Source: Paraphaeosphaeria minitans
Taxonomy: Eukaryota > Ascomycota > Dothideomycetes > Pleosporales > Didymosphaeriaceae
DNA length: 64,000 nt
Assembly: GCA_015832175.1 (NCBI GenBank)
Contig: WJXW01000003.1
Location: 1,550,001-1,614,000 of the forward strand
Direction of reading: 5' to 3'
Part shown: one piece after another, positions 30,787 through 43,999 of the stretch
How positions within the stretch are numbered: position 1 is the first letter of the stretch
How the letters are laid out: each line of letters opens with the position of its first letter
The notes under the pieces: model-generated
The model's database searches: none
The model's input: only the letters and a program-made list of their open reading frames with translations
Told to the model about the DNA's origin: nothing
Translations under genes and position numbers: made by a program

Positions 30787-33700
30787 ATGGATGCTCGCCA
30801 GACGCATCCGAGCCCGTACGCTCACCTCCACAACCCCAACTCCATCCACCATCCGAACCGTCACCAGCCGAACCACCACCACCACCACCACCAGCCGTCG
30901 CAGCAGCAGGCTCCTCGCGCCGGCTATCCTCCTGCCTCGCAGCCGCAGCCGCAGCCGCAGCCGCCCGTCCACGTTCCCTTCACCGCCGACCCTTATGCCT
31001 CGGCTCGTCGCGACCCGTTCTACCCTCCTGCGAACACCCAACATGCCCGCCGAGGCAGCTACGGCGTGCTGGGCCCCGAGAATGCCCCACCGGGCGAGAG
31101 ACAAATAGCATGGGGAAATCCAGGTACGCTGCGCCTCTCCTTGGGGTCTCTGCGCTTGGGAGCAGCACACGAGCCAGAGCCAGTGCCAGAGCCGTCCTGT
31201 CCTGTCCTGTCCTGTCCTGTCCTGAATGGTGCCGTCTGCTCCCAGAAGCATTCTGCGCAAATCGCGTGGCCCGAGACCGACGCGGCAGCGCTACATCGCA
31301 CCTGCGTCGTGAGCTGAAGTGCGAACGAAGCGGCAGCACATGCGATACCCGTCCATGGCTGTGTCGTTGCAGGAACGCGCTGCTCGAGCCTGTCTGCCTG
31401 GGAGCTGGCGATGCGCAAAAAACACTCGTGCATCATTGCTGGCACGCTAAGCGAAACTCCCCCTGCTCGACTGCTCGTCTCCTAACCGCATCGGACCTAC
31501 TCTGACGATCACTTAGCGCGTCCTCACAATGCCGTCGAAGCCTCCCAGCATCACACCGGCCCTCCTCCACCGCCGTCAATGAGCTCCTCACACGCTACAC
31601 CAAACCAGTCGCCGTATCCCTACGATGCGTCGCGCAGAAGCTCCTTGGGTGGCGCGAGCCCTCCATCCCGCTATGGAGGTGAGACTCCACATGACCTTGT
31701 TTGCTCATGCTCGACACCAGCTAACCCTCGGCAGGTCCATCGCATGAACCACCGCCTCCACCGCCACCCTTTGCGCGACCGCACATGCCCCCTCCGTCGT
31801 CACCCCAGCAGCAACTTCAGCAACACAATCATGCGTCGCAGCCGCAACGCGCGCCATACGCTTCAGCTTTTGCTGGAAACAGGGAGCTTCCAGGGCTAGG
31901 CCAGGCGCATTACCGACCAGGGAGCAGCATGTCCATCTCGTCCCTTATCGGGGGCGGTGAGACGGGTGCGTCCCACCAGGCGTCACAATCACACCCATCA
32001 CCTCCTACAAACGCCCCATCCACCGGCAGTCACAGCATGCAACCCCCTTCGCCAAGGCGTGGCCCTTCATCGGGGCCCAGATCAGATTTCCTGTCCTTGC
32101 GTCGCCATCCATCTCCAGAGAGACACCCGTATAGCAGCAACGCCCCGCGAGCGCCCGAGGGTCACAATTACTCCGCTGGCTCACCCTCTCGGGCGTACAA
32201 CCACGCTCAAGGATCTCCGGACCAGGGCCGTTCCGCGCTCCCGCATTCATCGCAGCCCTACAAACCAATGGTCTTCCAAGCGCAGCGCCCCTATCCTTCT
32301 CCTTTGAGCGATCTCCACGCAAGGGACCAACGGCAGACGGCCGCAAGCGTTCCGCCTCGACCCAACAGCCAGCCAAGTGGTCCTGGGCTTCCAGAAGCAG
32401 AAAGCAGGACAAGCTACGATATCTTTGGGCAAAGACGTCCGCCCTATGGGCCGCCTGAAGAGAGGCGCCGGACATTAGGGGAGAGTCATCATTCACGACC
32501 CAGTGCTTCAGAGCTTGGGCTCGGCGGTGCCCCAGAAGCTGCATCGGACCGCGACCGTCCGTCCACCGTTCAGCCAGTTTCGCAATCAGCTTTTGGACCT
32601 CCCAATGTGTCCCGAGGGGCTATTGGACCGCAAGCCCCGCGCAGTCTGTGGCGTCATCCTCCGCCAGAAGAACCTGCCAGAGAACCTGAACCGCGAAGGG
32701 AGGAACAACATGGACTCTTCCGCGGCTACGGTGGCTATTCGGCACCACCAGAAGGTCCATCACCTTATGGCGGTCCCGGTCCTGAAGACATGGTTCGAGG
32801 ACGAAGTCTGGACCACTTGAGCCATCGAGTCGTGGAACAGTACCACGCGCCCCCGACATCTGATCCTACGTCGACCGACCGACACAAGTCGGAGCAGTTA
32901 TCTCGCTCCTTATCCTCTGGAGGCCGCTATATGTACGATCAGAACAGACCATTCTTAGCATTCGGGCCCGACGCCAACCGCCGCACTGGTCGAGCGTCTC
33001 CGCTTCCACAAGCCGTTCAGGGCGCACAAGCACAGCCGCTCTCAATCGGGAAGGACCCACACGTTAAGAGCGAGTTTGGGCGAATGTTTTCTGGTCTCGG
33101 TGGCTTGGGAAGTTCAACGCCGTCGAGAGGCAGTCCGATGCCGCAAGGTGTGCATGACTCGCTTCCTCCCGGGACAGACATCAATGAACACCTCCGTCTT
33201 CAGCGAGTTAGCTCGCAGAATGGTCGGAAGCCGAAACGTGTCAAGGATGAGGAGGTCTTTGATGAAGACGACAACGATGGGCGAAACACACCCCTTGGCA
33301 TGCGAGCGAACAAGCGCAACAAACACTCCCATCATCACCATCATCACGCGCATGCTCACCAGTAAGTGTTTACTAATGCTGTTGAAAGAAGTTAGCTGAC
33401 CAACCAGTAGCCATCACCACCATCATAAGGGAGATGAAGAAGGCCTGCCAACAACGAACGGAAACTCCAACGGCCCTCACCACCACCACCATTACCATGG
33501 GGCACCACACCACCACCATCACGCTCCAAAACCTTTCCAGCCGTCCGTACCGTCACCTCCTCCCCCTCTGAAAGTTCACAACATACAACCCGTATTGGAC
33601 GAGGCAGCACAAAATCCCCGCAAGCATCTAGGAAGCCAGCTCTATGCCACAACGACGGAATTGCCCAAGCCCAACTCGTCCCTCGACGATCAGTTCGGTT

Positions 33701-34305
33701 ATGCTTCAAGGCCCAAGGAATTGCCACGCTTCTCCATCAACCCCATCAACTGCACATACACCATCCGAGTTCCTCGCTTCTATCTAAAGCCGCGACAAAG
33801 GCAACATATCGTACTGCAGCGCCATCTATGGGGCGCACGTGTCTATCGTGACGATTCGGACCCAATCGCTGCTGCGATGCACGCTGGGTGGATTCGGGGC
33901 GAGTGGGACGAGACGGTGGACTTGAAGATGTTGGATTCCCGATTGTCCCAGGCCAATGATCCGAGTGACGCCCAAGACACGCTGGAAAGGAGTCCGGTAG
34001 CTCCCGTCATACCACCTGCTGATATGGATCTGCAAATCGAGCTTCTGATACTCCCCAAGCTTGAGGAGTTTGCAGGGACGACTGAGTACGGCATCACCAG
34101 CCGCAAGAGCTCCAACCACGACGGGCTGAGTTTCACAATCAACAAGATACGCTGGGTGGACGAAGGGCTGGGAGGCCGCGGACAGGAAAGGACAGCGGCG
34201 GCCTTGAAAAGGCGGCTAGACGCCAGCGCTGCGCTCTTGTGCTTGAAGAGCGGTGGAGACGACGCGTTCCGAGCGGTCAACGGCATGACGAAGCTGTCGG
34301 CTTGA
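30787..34305 (+). CDS. RXT3: Histone deacetylase complex subunit Rxt3 (Rpd3L complex)
   Basis: Four exons: 30787-31123, 31517-31678, 31735-33361, 33411-34305; 1006 aa. Introns are 393, 56 and 49 bp. About the first 750 residues are disordered, rich in Pro/Ser/Gln/His, with His runs in the N-terminus, around the third intron (HSHHHHHHAHAH...) and after it. The conserved Rxt3 domain is in the last exon: FSINPINCTYTIRVPRFYL, HIVLQRHLWGARVYRDDSDP, AAMHAGWIRGEW and DLQIELLILPKLEEFAGTTE. Rxt3 is a subunit of the large Rpd3 (Rpd3L) histone deacetylase complex, a repressor recruited to promoters. The 393-bp first intron holds five CCTGT repeats (31196-31221) and could hide an extra exon. Confidence 0.9.
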
Positions 34306-34980
34306 AGCGACCATGCCGCTGTTGGCTACTTAATTTGAAAGGTAATCTAGGTGTGTGATTCAGACTTTGGACACGCGGGTTTGGACTTGTATGCTCCTTA
34401 TCGATGACAGCGTTTGTTTTGTAGTGCTCTATACCCATACCCACAGTTTCACGACCACGGCCGTGTTGCGCAGCATGTACCTTGGATGGGTAGATAATAT
34501 CAGGTAGCGAAGGAGACAAATGACCAGAGTGTCATAACCAGAGTGTCTCGCAGCTTGGGTGATGCTCTGACATGGCAACAAAAGGGCATGGATTGCGGTT
34601 GGCCCAGGCATTCCCACTGGCTTATTAGCCATTCCAACGGTGCTTTTCCCTGTGGTGCACTGATAGATAAGGCATCCCCAGGTTGTAGGGCACAGCCGAA
34701 GTCGCGCTCGGCGCATCGAGCAAGCGCGATCCCTCCGCTGTTTCCTTCCGTAAACGTAGCGCTCCTTCCGTAAAAGTAGCCTTCCTTTCGTCTGGTAGAC
34801 TGCAGACACAACAATCGCATTGGCAGCTCGTGTTGTTCCTCCTTGCACCGAGCATTATCGTCACCACCCCTCCCCCCCACCACCCCGCACGCCGGAATCA
34901 CCCGGTGGGAATACAATTGCAGAGGCATCGCAAGCACTGACAGCTTGTTCGGTGTCTGTTGGTGAAAAGAGAGAGAGAGA

Positions 34981-35011
<31 letters not shown>

Positions 35012-35808
35012 CAGGATGGCACGGGTCAGAAACTACTCCATCTCGACGGTAAGTGCATTTGATTCATCTGCTCGCCCTCGTTCTCTGCCATGGACGAGAC
35101 GAAGCCATGGTCTGGCCTCCCCCAAGTACCTACGCCATACCTACGGACCCGGCAATCGGCGAGAAGAGGCACCAGGACTGCTAGCTGTGTGGCTGCAACG
35201 ACAAGGAAAACGCCCCCGTCTGGATCCATGCGCCATTGTGCACCTCTAGCTCGTGGTCCGCATCCCACGCAGCGCATCCTCTGCATCGTCACCCATCGAG
35301 CTAGATTTGGCCGTTCCTGAGCTGCCAGCAACCGCCCATCCGCAAGCTGCACCCATACCGAGCGACCGGCACGCTCCCAACAAACGTACCAACACGCGCC
35401 CGCTGATTGACGACGCGCTGCCATTGTGTCGTCTTCTGACACGCCGTCCTGGCCCGTTCGGATGCTCTAATACAAAGTGCGGTCCAAATGCGGGGAGTCT
35501 TTCAACCTAAGCTTCACATTCTCTCGCTTCTCGAAAGCCGATCCCATCTCCTCACAACCCTCCGACCTCACCCTCCTGCCTGCCGCACCCGTCGCAACAC
35601 TCGAGGATAAACGCCCAATTACCATCCCAGGTCCGTTGACGACATCCATACTCCGCGACGCCTTGCAGACCCGCTGCCGCAACTCGGAACGCCTTCGCCG
35701 AGTTCCGACCCGCACTTCTCGTCGATCGCTCGCCCGCCGTCGCCGTAAAAGCTAAAGCTGCAACCCTCCCACGAGTTCTACCAGAGGTCGGGATTCTTTT
35801 TGCGCACC
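34306..35808. other. Intergenic and 5' region of the PFK-2/FBPase-2 gene
   Basis: A GA dinucleotide tract lies at about 34968-35011. Just after it an ATG at 35016 opens MARVRNYSIST followed by a donor-like GTAAGT, which could be a first exon of the downstream enzyme. Pro/Ser-rich reading frames between 35260 and 35760 may hold N-terminal exons; I could not settle their splicing. Confidence 0.4.
34968..35011. repeat. GA-dinucleotide microsatellite
   Basis: About 20 GA units with one GG interruption, upstream of the 6-phosphofructo-2-kinase gene. Confidence 0.9.
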
Positions 35809-37321
35809 ATGACGGGGACCAATGGCGTATATGCGCCTAACATGCGAGCTGTGCCGGCAGGAGAATTTGTGAAACCGAGCAGAAAGACTAACGGAGCTGG
35901 TGTGCAGGCCGAGGACACGCGGATATGTGTCGTCATGGTGGGACTGCCCGCGAGGGGCAAGAGTCTGATTGCACAGAAGGGTATGATTGCCATGTCCGCC
36001 GTAGGAAAATCGCGCTGACCTTGCGCTGTGTAGTGGTCCGTTACCTCCATTGGCTTTCTATCAAGGCCAAGACGTTCAATGTCGGCCAGTACCGCCGTAC
36101 CGCGACGCCGAACCCGTCCGCCGAGTTCTTCGACACTTCGAACCCAGAAGGAGAGCGCTTGCGCAAAGCCGCCGCACAAGCTGCCGTCGACGACATGTGC
36201 AAGTGGTTCGCTGAGGGGCGGGGTCTAATCGCGATCCTTGACGCGACAAACTCCACCAAGAGCCGCCGCCGTTGGATCCAGGAGCGATGCTCTCAGGAGA
36301 ACATCGAGACTCTATTTGTCGAGTCAAAATGCGACGATGAGGATTTGATCATGAGCAACATATTGGAAGTCAAGACTACGTCACCAGACTATGTTGGTCA
36401 AGACCCTGAAGAAGCCGCGGCTGATTTCCGCAATCGCATTCGGAATTACGAGAAGGTGTACGAGACAATTGACGAAGACGAGCGGGATCTCACATACGTC
36501 AAGTTGATCGACGTCGGCAAGCAGGTCATCATCAACCAAATCCAGGACTATCTTCAAAGTCGAGTAGTATACTACTTGATGAACCTCCACATCAAACCTC
36601 GCTCCATCTGGCTCTCCAGGGTAATTATGCTTGTCGTTGATGTACTGAATCGTGCTAACTTCTGCAGCACGGTGAGTCCAAATACAACTTGACCGGCCAA
36701 ATTGGCGGAGACGCCGACCTTTCTGACCGCGGTGATGCATACGCGCACGCTCTGCCTGGCCTCGTTGCCAAGTCCGTTGGTGATGGGCGCAGGTTAACAG
36801 TGTGGACGTCGACCTTGAAACGCACCATCCAAACCGCACGATTCCTGACTTTCGAGAAGCTGGAGTGGAAGGCACTTGACGAACTCGATTCCGGTGTCTG
36901 CGATGGCCTCACATATGCTGAGATAGAGCAAAAGTACCCGGAAGATTTTGCGCAGCGCGACGAGGACAAATACAATTATCGCTATCTAGGCGGCGAATCG
37001 TATCGCGATGTTGTTATACGCCTGGAGCCCATCATCATGGAACTGGAGCGCAGCGAGAACATCTTGATCGTCACGCACCAAGCCATCCTCCGATGCATCT
37101 ACGCCTACTTCATGAACGTGCCGCAAGAGCAAAGCCCCTGGATGGAGGTCCCGCTGCACACGCTGATCAAGCTCACGCCGAAGGCGTACTCGACGCAGGA
37201 GGAGAGGCTCAAGGCGGATATCCCCGCAGTCAGCACGTGGAGAGGTAAGGGTACGAAGGCCGAGCATCAGGAGGTCGATGGCAGCGCGCCGAGCCCCGTC
37301 ATTGCAGGCAAGGCGGGCTAA
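35809..37321 (+). CDS. Bifunctional 6-phosphofructo-2-kinase / fructose-2,6-bisphosphatase
   Basis: Exons 35809-35980, 36034-36620 and 36668-37321 give 470 aa from the ATG at 35809 (context GCACCATG); the N-terminus may be longer. The kinase half shows the P-loop GLPARGKS (residues 45-52), the FNVGQYRR strand, ILDATNSTKSRRRWI and VESKCDDEDLI. The phosphatase half, of phosphoglycerate-mutase type, has RHGES (R253-H254 at the exon 2/3 junction), WTSTLKRTIQTA, ELDSGVCDGLTYAEIE and ILIVTHQAILRC. The catalytic His, Arg and Glu of the bisphosphatase are all present, so both activities could be retained. It would set the cytosolic level of fructose 2,6-bisphosphate, the switch between glycolysis and gluconeogenesis. 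Introns are 53 and 47 bp. Confidence 0.92.
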
Positions 37322-37847
37322 TACCTGATCTCGTGGTGCTGCGCCGCTTCCTTGTGTCGCCCGCGCTTACTCTATCTCGCCAGCGCCTGCGGCAACGGCA
37401 TCGAAGGCGACTACGGCAGTGACGGGGCGAGAGCGGCACAGGTGACGAGGGTGGCGGTGTCAAGCGGGCGGGTTTCTGCTTGGGAGGACGGGATGAATGC
37501 TGTGGGTGTGCAAAAGCGGGTGGGCGTTCGGCGGCATCAACTACTAGAAATTGGCTTTGGCTTTGGCTTTAACTTTGGCATGGAGGCTATCTGTCTCGGA
37601 TTTTCTCATCGGTTCCACTTACGATTACGACTGGCATAAGATGGATTCTTTGAGCATGAGCATTGGATTGGGTGTATGGGTTTGGCATGAGGAGGAGGGA
37701 ATGTGCACAAGGGGATGAGTGGAATAGGATAGGATCAGATGGGACGAGGTAGCTGGCTTGGAATGGGGGGTTGGAAAGGATTTGTTCATGGCAAGCTCTG
37801 TCGGCCTAAAAGCCTGCGGCGACTCACTTCTACGAGGCGGGAGCAAT
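37322..37847. other. 3' flank of the PFK-2 gene up to the isochore boundary
   Basis: GC-rich, ordinary intergenic DNA with a short GGCTTT tandem (about 37553-37585). No gene recognised. Confidence 0.5.
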
Positions 37848-38095
37848 GTAGCTTAAACTTTATTAAGGGCTGGCAACTAATTGTATTTAGTATGAGGATA
37901 GACGAATCGCTGCCGGATACCTCTGTTAGCTCTAGCAATATATACCTAAGTTAAAGTGACCCTAAGAGCACTTAAATAGGTACTAAGTACCTAAAGTTCT
38001 AATATAATCCCCCCTTAAGGGACTTCTTACGCCTTAAAAGTAAGATATATAGGAAGATTATATCTACTCGCGTTAAGCTAGCACTAAAAAGAAAC
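37848..38095. other. Unassigned AT-rich edge of the transposon block
   Basis: RIP-like sequence between the gene-rich flank and the first recognisable LTR. It matches none of the other repeats in the window that I could see; probably a fragment of another element. Confidence 0.5.
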
Positions 38096-38311
38096 TGTGA
38101 GGTCTAGTTATAGGCAATAGTACTTGCTTCACACCAGGAAGGACAGTAAAAGGATAACTCTAGTAATATTAATAGAATAATACTTGTCTTGTGTAAAGTT
38201 AGCGCGTAGTGTAGGTTTTACGCAGCTAGCTCACTTAGCGCATAGGCCCTCTATAAGGCCTTAGCGCTAGATACTATAACACTATAATAATATTGTAATC
38301 TACCTATTATA
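38096..38311 (-). repeat. LTR of element B (3' LTR, left copy)
   Basis: Direct repeat of 51105-51319, beginning TGTGAGGTCTAG and ending ACCTATTATA on the plus strand. Differences from the right copy are mostly C/T and G/A. Confidence 0.85.
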
Positions 38312-38656
38312 GAACCTCCTTTTCTAGTTGTAGTCCTCTATAGCATAATATAGCCTTAATAAAAACCTTACCCTATAAGAAAAGAAAAGAGTGTCTATAA
38401 GAGTATACGTTATATACGTAATAATAGTGTATTATAAGTAAATAGTGTGCATTATAAACGTATTATGTGTATTATTTATTATAAGACTCCTACGCCTTCT
38501 ATTTACTATAGCCTTTTATAATATAGAGTAGTAGGGCTATATAGTCTTAATATTATTTTAATCTTTATATGCTCTCTACCTATATAATATATAAATAACA
38601 TATTTTTAGCGTAGATAAAGCGCTTAATCTTTAAATAACCTCCTTAATTATCTAAG

Positions 38657-38977
38657 ATGCTATACTACCTAGTACCTAAGTATATTAAGAAGTCTAACCT
38701 ACGTAATACTACCGCCTTTGCGTTTAGTAGAGATACTAAATGCGTAGACTATATTATAGTGCTTATAATTTATATACGTTACGCGTAGAACTTAGTAAAG
38801 CTCTCTAAGAACTGTGTAAAAGATAATAATAAGCGCTATAACTATTATGTTAAAAGTAATTACAAAGGCTACAACTTAGTATATGTAAAGTCGTGCGCTA
38901 TATATACGCTTTAGCTAATACTTATAGATACTAAAGGTAATAAATAGGCGCCTTAATCGCCTATACGCCCTTTATAA
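38657..38977 (+). pseudogene. Decayed antisense ORF between pol and 3' LTR of element B
   Basis: Opposite to pol, a frame starting ATG at 38657 runs about 106 codons with only TAG/TAA interruptions of the kind RIP makes from CAG, CAA or TGG. Mid-frame it reads RYNYYVKSNYKGYN. The Tyr codons TAT/TAC could derive from Cys codons, giving a CxxC-x4-CxxC pattern, but this cannot be proven from one copy. It occupies the same place as the clearer antisense ORFs of elements A and D. Confidence 0.4.
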
Positions 38978-41900
38978 CTACTACTATATTATAGTTATAG
39001 AGACCCTAAGTAGGCAGCGTAAGATAGATAAGTGTATAAAGGTAGTAGGCCTAAAGCTAGCTTATTACTAAAAGTAATTTAACTTAGAGCTAGCTAACTG
39101 CTAGTGTGTTACAGCTTATATTAGTACACCTATAAGTGTAGTAACCTAGGTGCCTACTACTAGCCCTTAGTACCTAGGCTTAATTCTAGTAGAGTAGTGT
39201 TAGATTACTAGTGCTCTTAAAGTAGTTATTCCCTTTATATAGTAGATAGTAAGTTTACACCTTTTCTGTACTTAAAACGTATACTAATAGCTTGTCCTAG
39301 ATTAATCTAGCGTCTACTCTTTACTATAATAAGGGCGACTTAGATAATAGTAATAAAGAGAGTAAAGAGGAGGTTACTACTAGAGGCATAGTACGCGAGG
39401 ATAGTAAGAATAATAAAAATAATAAGTAGTAGGGATATAGGTAGCGTGTAGTTTAGTTAGATCGCTTCTTAGAAGCTAGCCTATAGGCCTTAGATAAATA
39501 CCCCTAATAAGCTATAAGTGCTCTATAAGCTATAGTGCTCTATAATAATATATATTATATCTATATTTTATATACTTTTATTATATCCTTTACCTCTTCT
39601 TTGTATACGCAGCTCTTTTCCCTTTAAAGGTTTAAACTAGATTATTTATATTTTTAAAGTCTAACTCTAGAATCTAGGTATCCTAAGTCTTATTATAGCC
39701 TTTCTAATAGAGTAGGTATTGCTTTTACCCCTTTCTTATTTACTTAGCTAGAATTTCTTCTACTTTCTAGGCTTCTCCTCCTTTAGGTGTAACCTCTAGT
39801 AGCTAGGTGTTAATGTCTTCTACTCCTAGCCTTAGTTTCTATTATTTAAGAAGGGAAATATAGAATATATTATAAATGCGATAGTGTAGTAAAAAAGGTA
39901 AATAGTATGCCTACGTTCTAACTGCGTCCTATACTTAGAAGGGCCTAATAAATTTTCTTAATAGTTCCTTACTTAGCTATTAAGGTATATATATATTCTT
40001 TGTGCTAAGTAGGACTAAGTTACCTCTCTAGAATAACTCTTACTTATACTTCTTATTATAGTACTAGCTCTAATACTCTTATACTAAATATAGGTGCTCT
40101 ATAAGTAATACGCGTACGCTATATATACGTTTTACTCTCTTAACTATATCTAGTAGCTCCCCCTCTAGCCTACTGTCTATAGGAGGCGTAGTAAGGATAG
40201 GGTGCTTACTATATATAGCATAGAAAGGCGTTATTTTTATTAAATTATAGATAGAGTTATTATATATAAATTAATCTATTAGGAGAAGTTTAACCTAGTT
40301 TATTTATAGAGGTGTAATAAATATATAAAGGTATTATTTAAGCGTCTAATTCTAGCGCTCTATTTACCTATCTATTTAAGAGTAGAAAGTAGTGCTAAGC
40401 CTACACTTTACCTATAGTTAGTAGTATATTTCTGCCTAAAAAGTAAAGGTAAAAGTAGAGCCCCTATTAGATATAATACCTTTCTAAATACTAAACTTTA
40501 AAATAACCTCTTAGAAGTAGGCTTCTATAAATTTCTTTACATCCTATATTTTCTATGCAGGGATATAGATAGCTATCTTAGAGAAGTAGTATATAATTAT
40601 AAGAATTATATTAAAAGCGCAGCTGCCTTAATCCTTTACTAGTAGGAATCTAGTTATAAAGTCTAGTAAGACTTCCTTAAAGATATCCTTTAGCGTTAGA
40701 AGAGGTAATAGCTAGCTATACTTACTATACCTTAGAGTTTTACTCCTTTAGCAAATAGTATAAGTCTTTACGTACTTCTAAATATTTTAACTTATAAAAG
40801 GCTAATAGTAAGTCCTCTTAATAGCCTTAAGCGTTCTATATATACTAAAGTAGCCTACTATATACGTGTTATAGTGCTAGAATAAAACCTCTTACCTAAT
40901 TACTAGTTTATCTAGGATATATAATCTACTATTATACCTTAAGACTTCTATTTTATTAAGGTGCTATACTTACGCCTTATTACTACTTTAAGTGCTTCTC
41001 TTACGCCTTAAGCTAGTAATACACTTAATAGTAAAGGTATTCCTTTGCTAAAGCTACTAAACTTTAGTAATAAAGTTAGACTTTTTTATTATAGGTTTAC
41101 TACTAACTAATACTCTAGCTAGTAAGCGTAGTACGTATAGCGTATATACTATAGCACTAGTAGTAGGGACTCTTATAGCTCTATAAATGTTAGTAACATA
41201 TATTTTACATGCGCCTAATAAGCTTAGCTTATTTGTAGATCTACTTACTCTACTATACTTAGTCCTCTATAGTATTTTGTTCTATAGGGTAGGCAATAAA
41301 TAGCTTAGCGATAGGTTCTCCTATACATAATCTACCCTTCTTAATAGTCTATCTACTAGGTTTATTTTCTATAAGCAGTGTTCCACTTTAAAATTAAAAG
41401 CTACTAGATATATTACCTATTATACTTATTATAGGTTTAGCTTCTATACAGCGCGCATGCTGCGTAAGTTATTATAGTTACTTAGCATTTAACTTATGTA
41501 CTATATGCTATCTAGATAATATCTCTATTACTTAAAGCAGTAGATAATAGGAAGAAGTTTAAGGTTATATACCTTATAATTTAGCTCTATAGCTTAAAGT
41601 TTTCTTAACACAAAAGTAACTAGGTGCCACTTCTAGTCCTTAAATACCTATAAAAGAATACTATATATTATAAAAGTAAATATATTAGTCTCTAATTAGA
41701 TTAGTAGCGTAGGGTTAAAGTAGCGTAGAATAGACGCACTTAAGAAGCGCGTTTTAAGTATTTTAAAAGTATTATTAGCTTTGACTAACTATTAGAACAT
41801 TTAGTTCTTCTTAAGTAGGTCTAACAGAGGAGTAGTTTCTCGCGTATATACCTTAATAAATTATCTATAAAGGTTTATAAAGCCTAGAAATAACTAGAGC

Positions 41901-42564
41901 TCCTAGATACTAGTTAGCTATAGTTATTCTATAATAGTTACTATATGCGTAGGATTAGCATAGATTCCTTACGTAGTTATAATAAAACTAAGGAAGTAGA
42001 CTTCGCCTAAGGCGAATATACACTTAGTTAAATTAATAAAAAGTTTAGTCTTATATAGTAATTTAAGCACAGCGTAGATAGTGCGCTAATAAAGTATAAG
42101 ATCTTTATTATAGGTATAGATAAGTATATTATCTAGGTACACAATGTATATATAATCTAGGTGTAGTGCTAGTGCCTTATTAATATATACCTAAAAGCTT
42201 ACAGGGGCATTAGTTAAGCTAAATAGTATTACTAAGTATTTAAAGTGGCTATAGTAAGTTTAGAATATAGTTTTCTACTTATCTCCTACCTAGATCTAAA
42301 TTCTATAGTAGGCGTTACAAAGATTAAGGGTTGTATAGTAGTATACGCCTAATAGGCGGTTAAGTGTTTCTCTAACTAAAAGTAGTAAGTAATAATTCTT
42401 AATAGTAATTATATTAAGGCCCTAATAATCTACGTAAAGCTATAGTGTGCTATTTTTCTTAGAGGTAAATAGAATTAGTGCTTTAGCTAGGCTAGTGCTA
42501 TGCCTAATCTATCCCTTTTTTAAGATATCTTGTAGATACTCCTAAAGTACCTTAAGCTCCCACT

Positions 42565-42976
42565 TGTTAAGATCCAAAGGCTAGGCCTCCTGGGATCTTC
42601 ATATGTATCTACATTTGTTATTTAAGTGGCACAGCACAAAAGGTCACGTAACCTAATTAGTGTAATTAGAGCGCCAAGACAACTAATTAGACTAAGCACT
42701 TAACATACTAAGCAACTAATTAGTGCTTAATTAGTTTGGTTAGAGTAATTAGTCCACTAATCGCTTAAAGTATATAAGAACGCGAGAATAGGCTCTCTAT
42801 ACTTATATTTAATCTGTTTATTAATCTATTATTTGGATTCTAGCAGACCAAATTATTAACTTATTACACTTTGTTAAAATACTAACGTATTAATAAGACC
42901 TTCTACCTTCTATAAGTACTCCTGCCCAAGAACTAACCTTAACCCTTTAGGGCTAGCTACCCTCTTAGATTTAATA
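42565..42976 (+). repeat. 5' LTR of element A
   Basis: 412 bp, starts TGTTAAGATCC, ends AGATTTAATA (RIP form of GGATTTAACA). The last ~205 bp are shared with the solo LTR at 54235 and with the LTR of element D; the first ~205 bp are not. Confidence 0.92.
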
Positions 42977-42989
42977 TCTTAAACACCCT

Positions 42990-43950
42990 TAATATAAGTA
43001 CTTTACAAACTTCTACCTCCTCTACAGCTTTAGGTGCCGCTAAGATTACTCCTATAAAAGATAGCAGTAAAGCGTATAAACCTAATTTCTACTTTAGCAA
43101 ACAATCTTAAACTAATATCTAGATTCTCTAGTTAAACCTCTACTTTTTTAACTTAGACAAACCTCTTAAAGATAAGAAAAAGGTTATCTTTGCAGCAATA
43201 TACATGCGAGGAGATATAGGATTATAGATCTATCCCTACCTTAAAAAGTACCTAGGAATAGACTATAACAACAATAATAATAATTACGTAAATAAGTATA
43301 CTAATATAGTTAACATTATTAAAAATTATAACAACTTTAAGAAATACCTTAGATAACTCTTTAGAATTACTAATAAAGACTCTATTACAAAAGCAAAGAT
43401 TTAGACTATAACTTAGAAATAATTAGTAGCTAAGTATACAGCTAAGTTTTATAAATACGCTATGCAACTTAACTAGGACAATAAATCTCTTTAGAACATA
43501 TACAAATAAGGATTTAAATAGAAACTATGTAAGGAACTCCTACACAGTAGTGCACAAATTACTAACCTTAAAGAACTATATAAAAAAACTATTAGGATTA
43601 ATAAAGAATAGTTTTTATTATAATAGGAGCTCTACTAAAACCTTAAGGCAATAAGCTTTAGACAACTAGCAAAAGTAGTTTATAAGAACCTTATTAGAAT
43701 TGTCTAAAAACAACAGCTAAGGAACTACTAGAGATATAAACTAATAAAAGATATCTACTTTAACTATATAGGTAAAGGAAAAGAAAGAAGGATAGGCCCT
43801 AAGCAGCCTAATAAACGCATCTCTAATAGAAGTTAATAACTAATAACTAAGACCTATAAATGCTTTATATATAGCAAACTAGGCTATATAGCTAGGAACT
43901 GTAAATTAAAGAATAAAGTCTATTAAACTAAGTTAAATGTACTAACTATT
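42990..43950 (+). pseudogene. gag remnant of element A with mutated zinc knuckle
   Basis: Stop-riddled gag-like frame. At 43861-43902 the codons read C-F-I-Y-S-K-L-G-Y-I-A-R-N-C. This is a CCHC zinc knuckle in which the second Cys is now TAT (from TGT) and the His is TAT (from CAT); both are C:G to T:A changes. Confidence 0.75.
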
Positions 43951-43999
43951 AAGAACTAAGAACCTAATAAAGAATAGGAAGTTATTATAACGCTGTTTA

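Noticed and set aside
1..37850. Secondary-metabolite or other functional gene cluster
   Set aside because: The genes are unrelated conserved housekeeping functions, and no polyketide synthase, peptide synthetase, transporter and regulator grouping is present.
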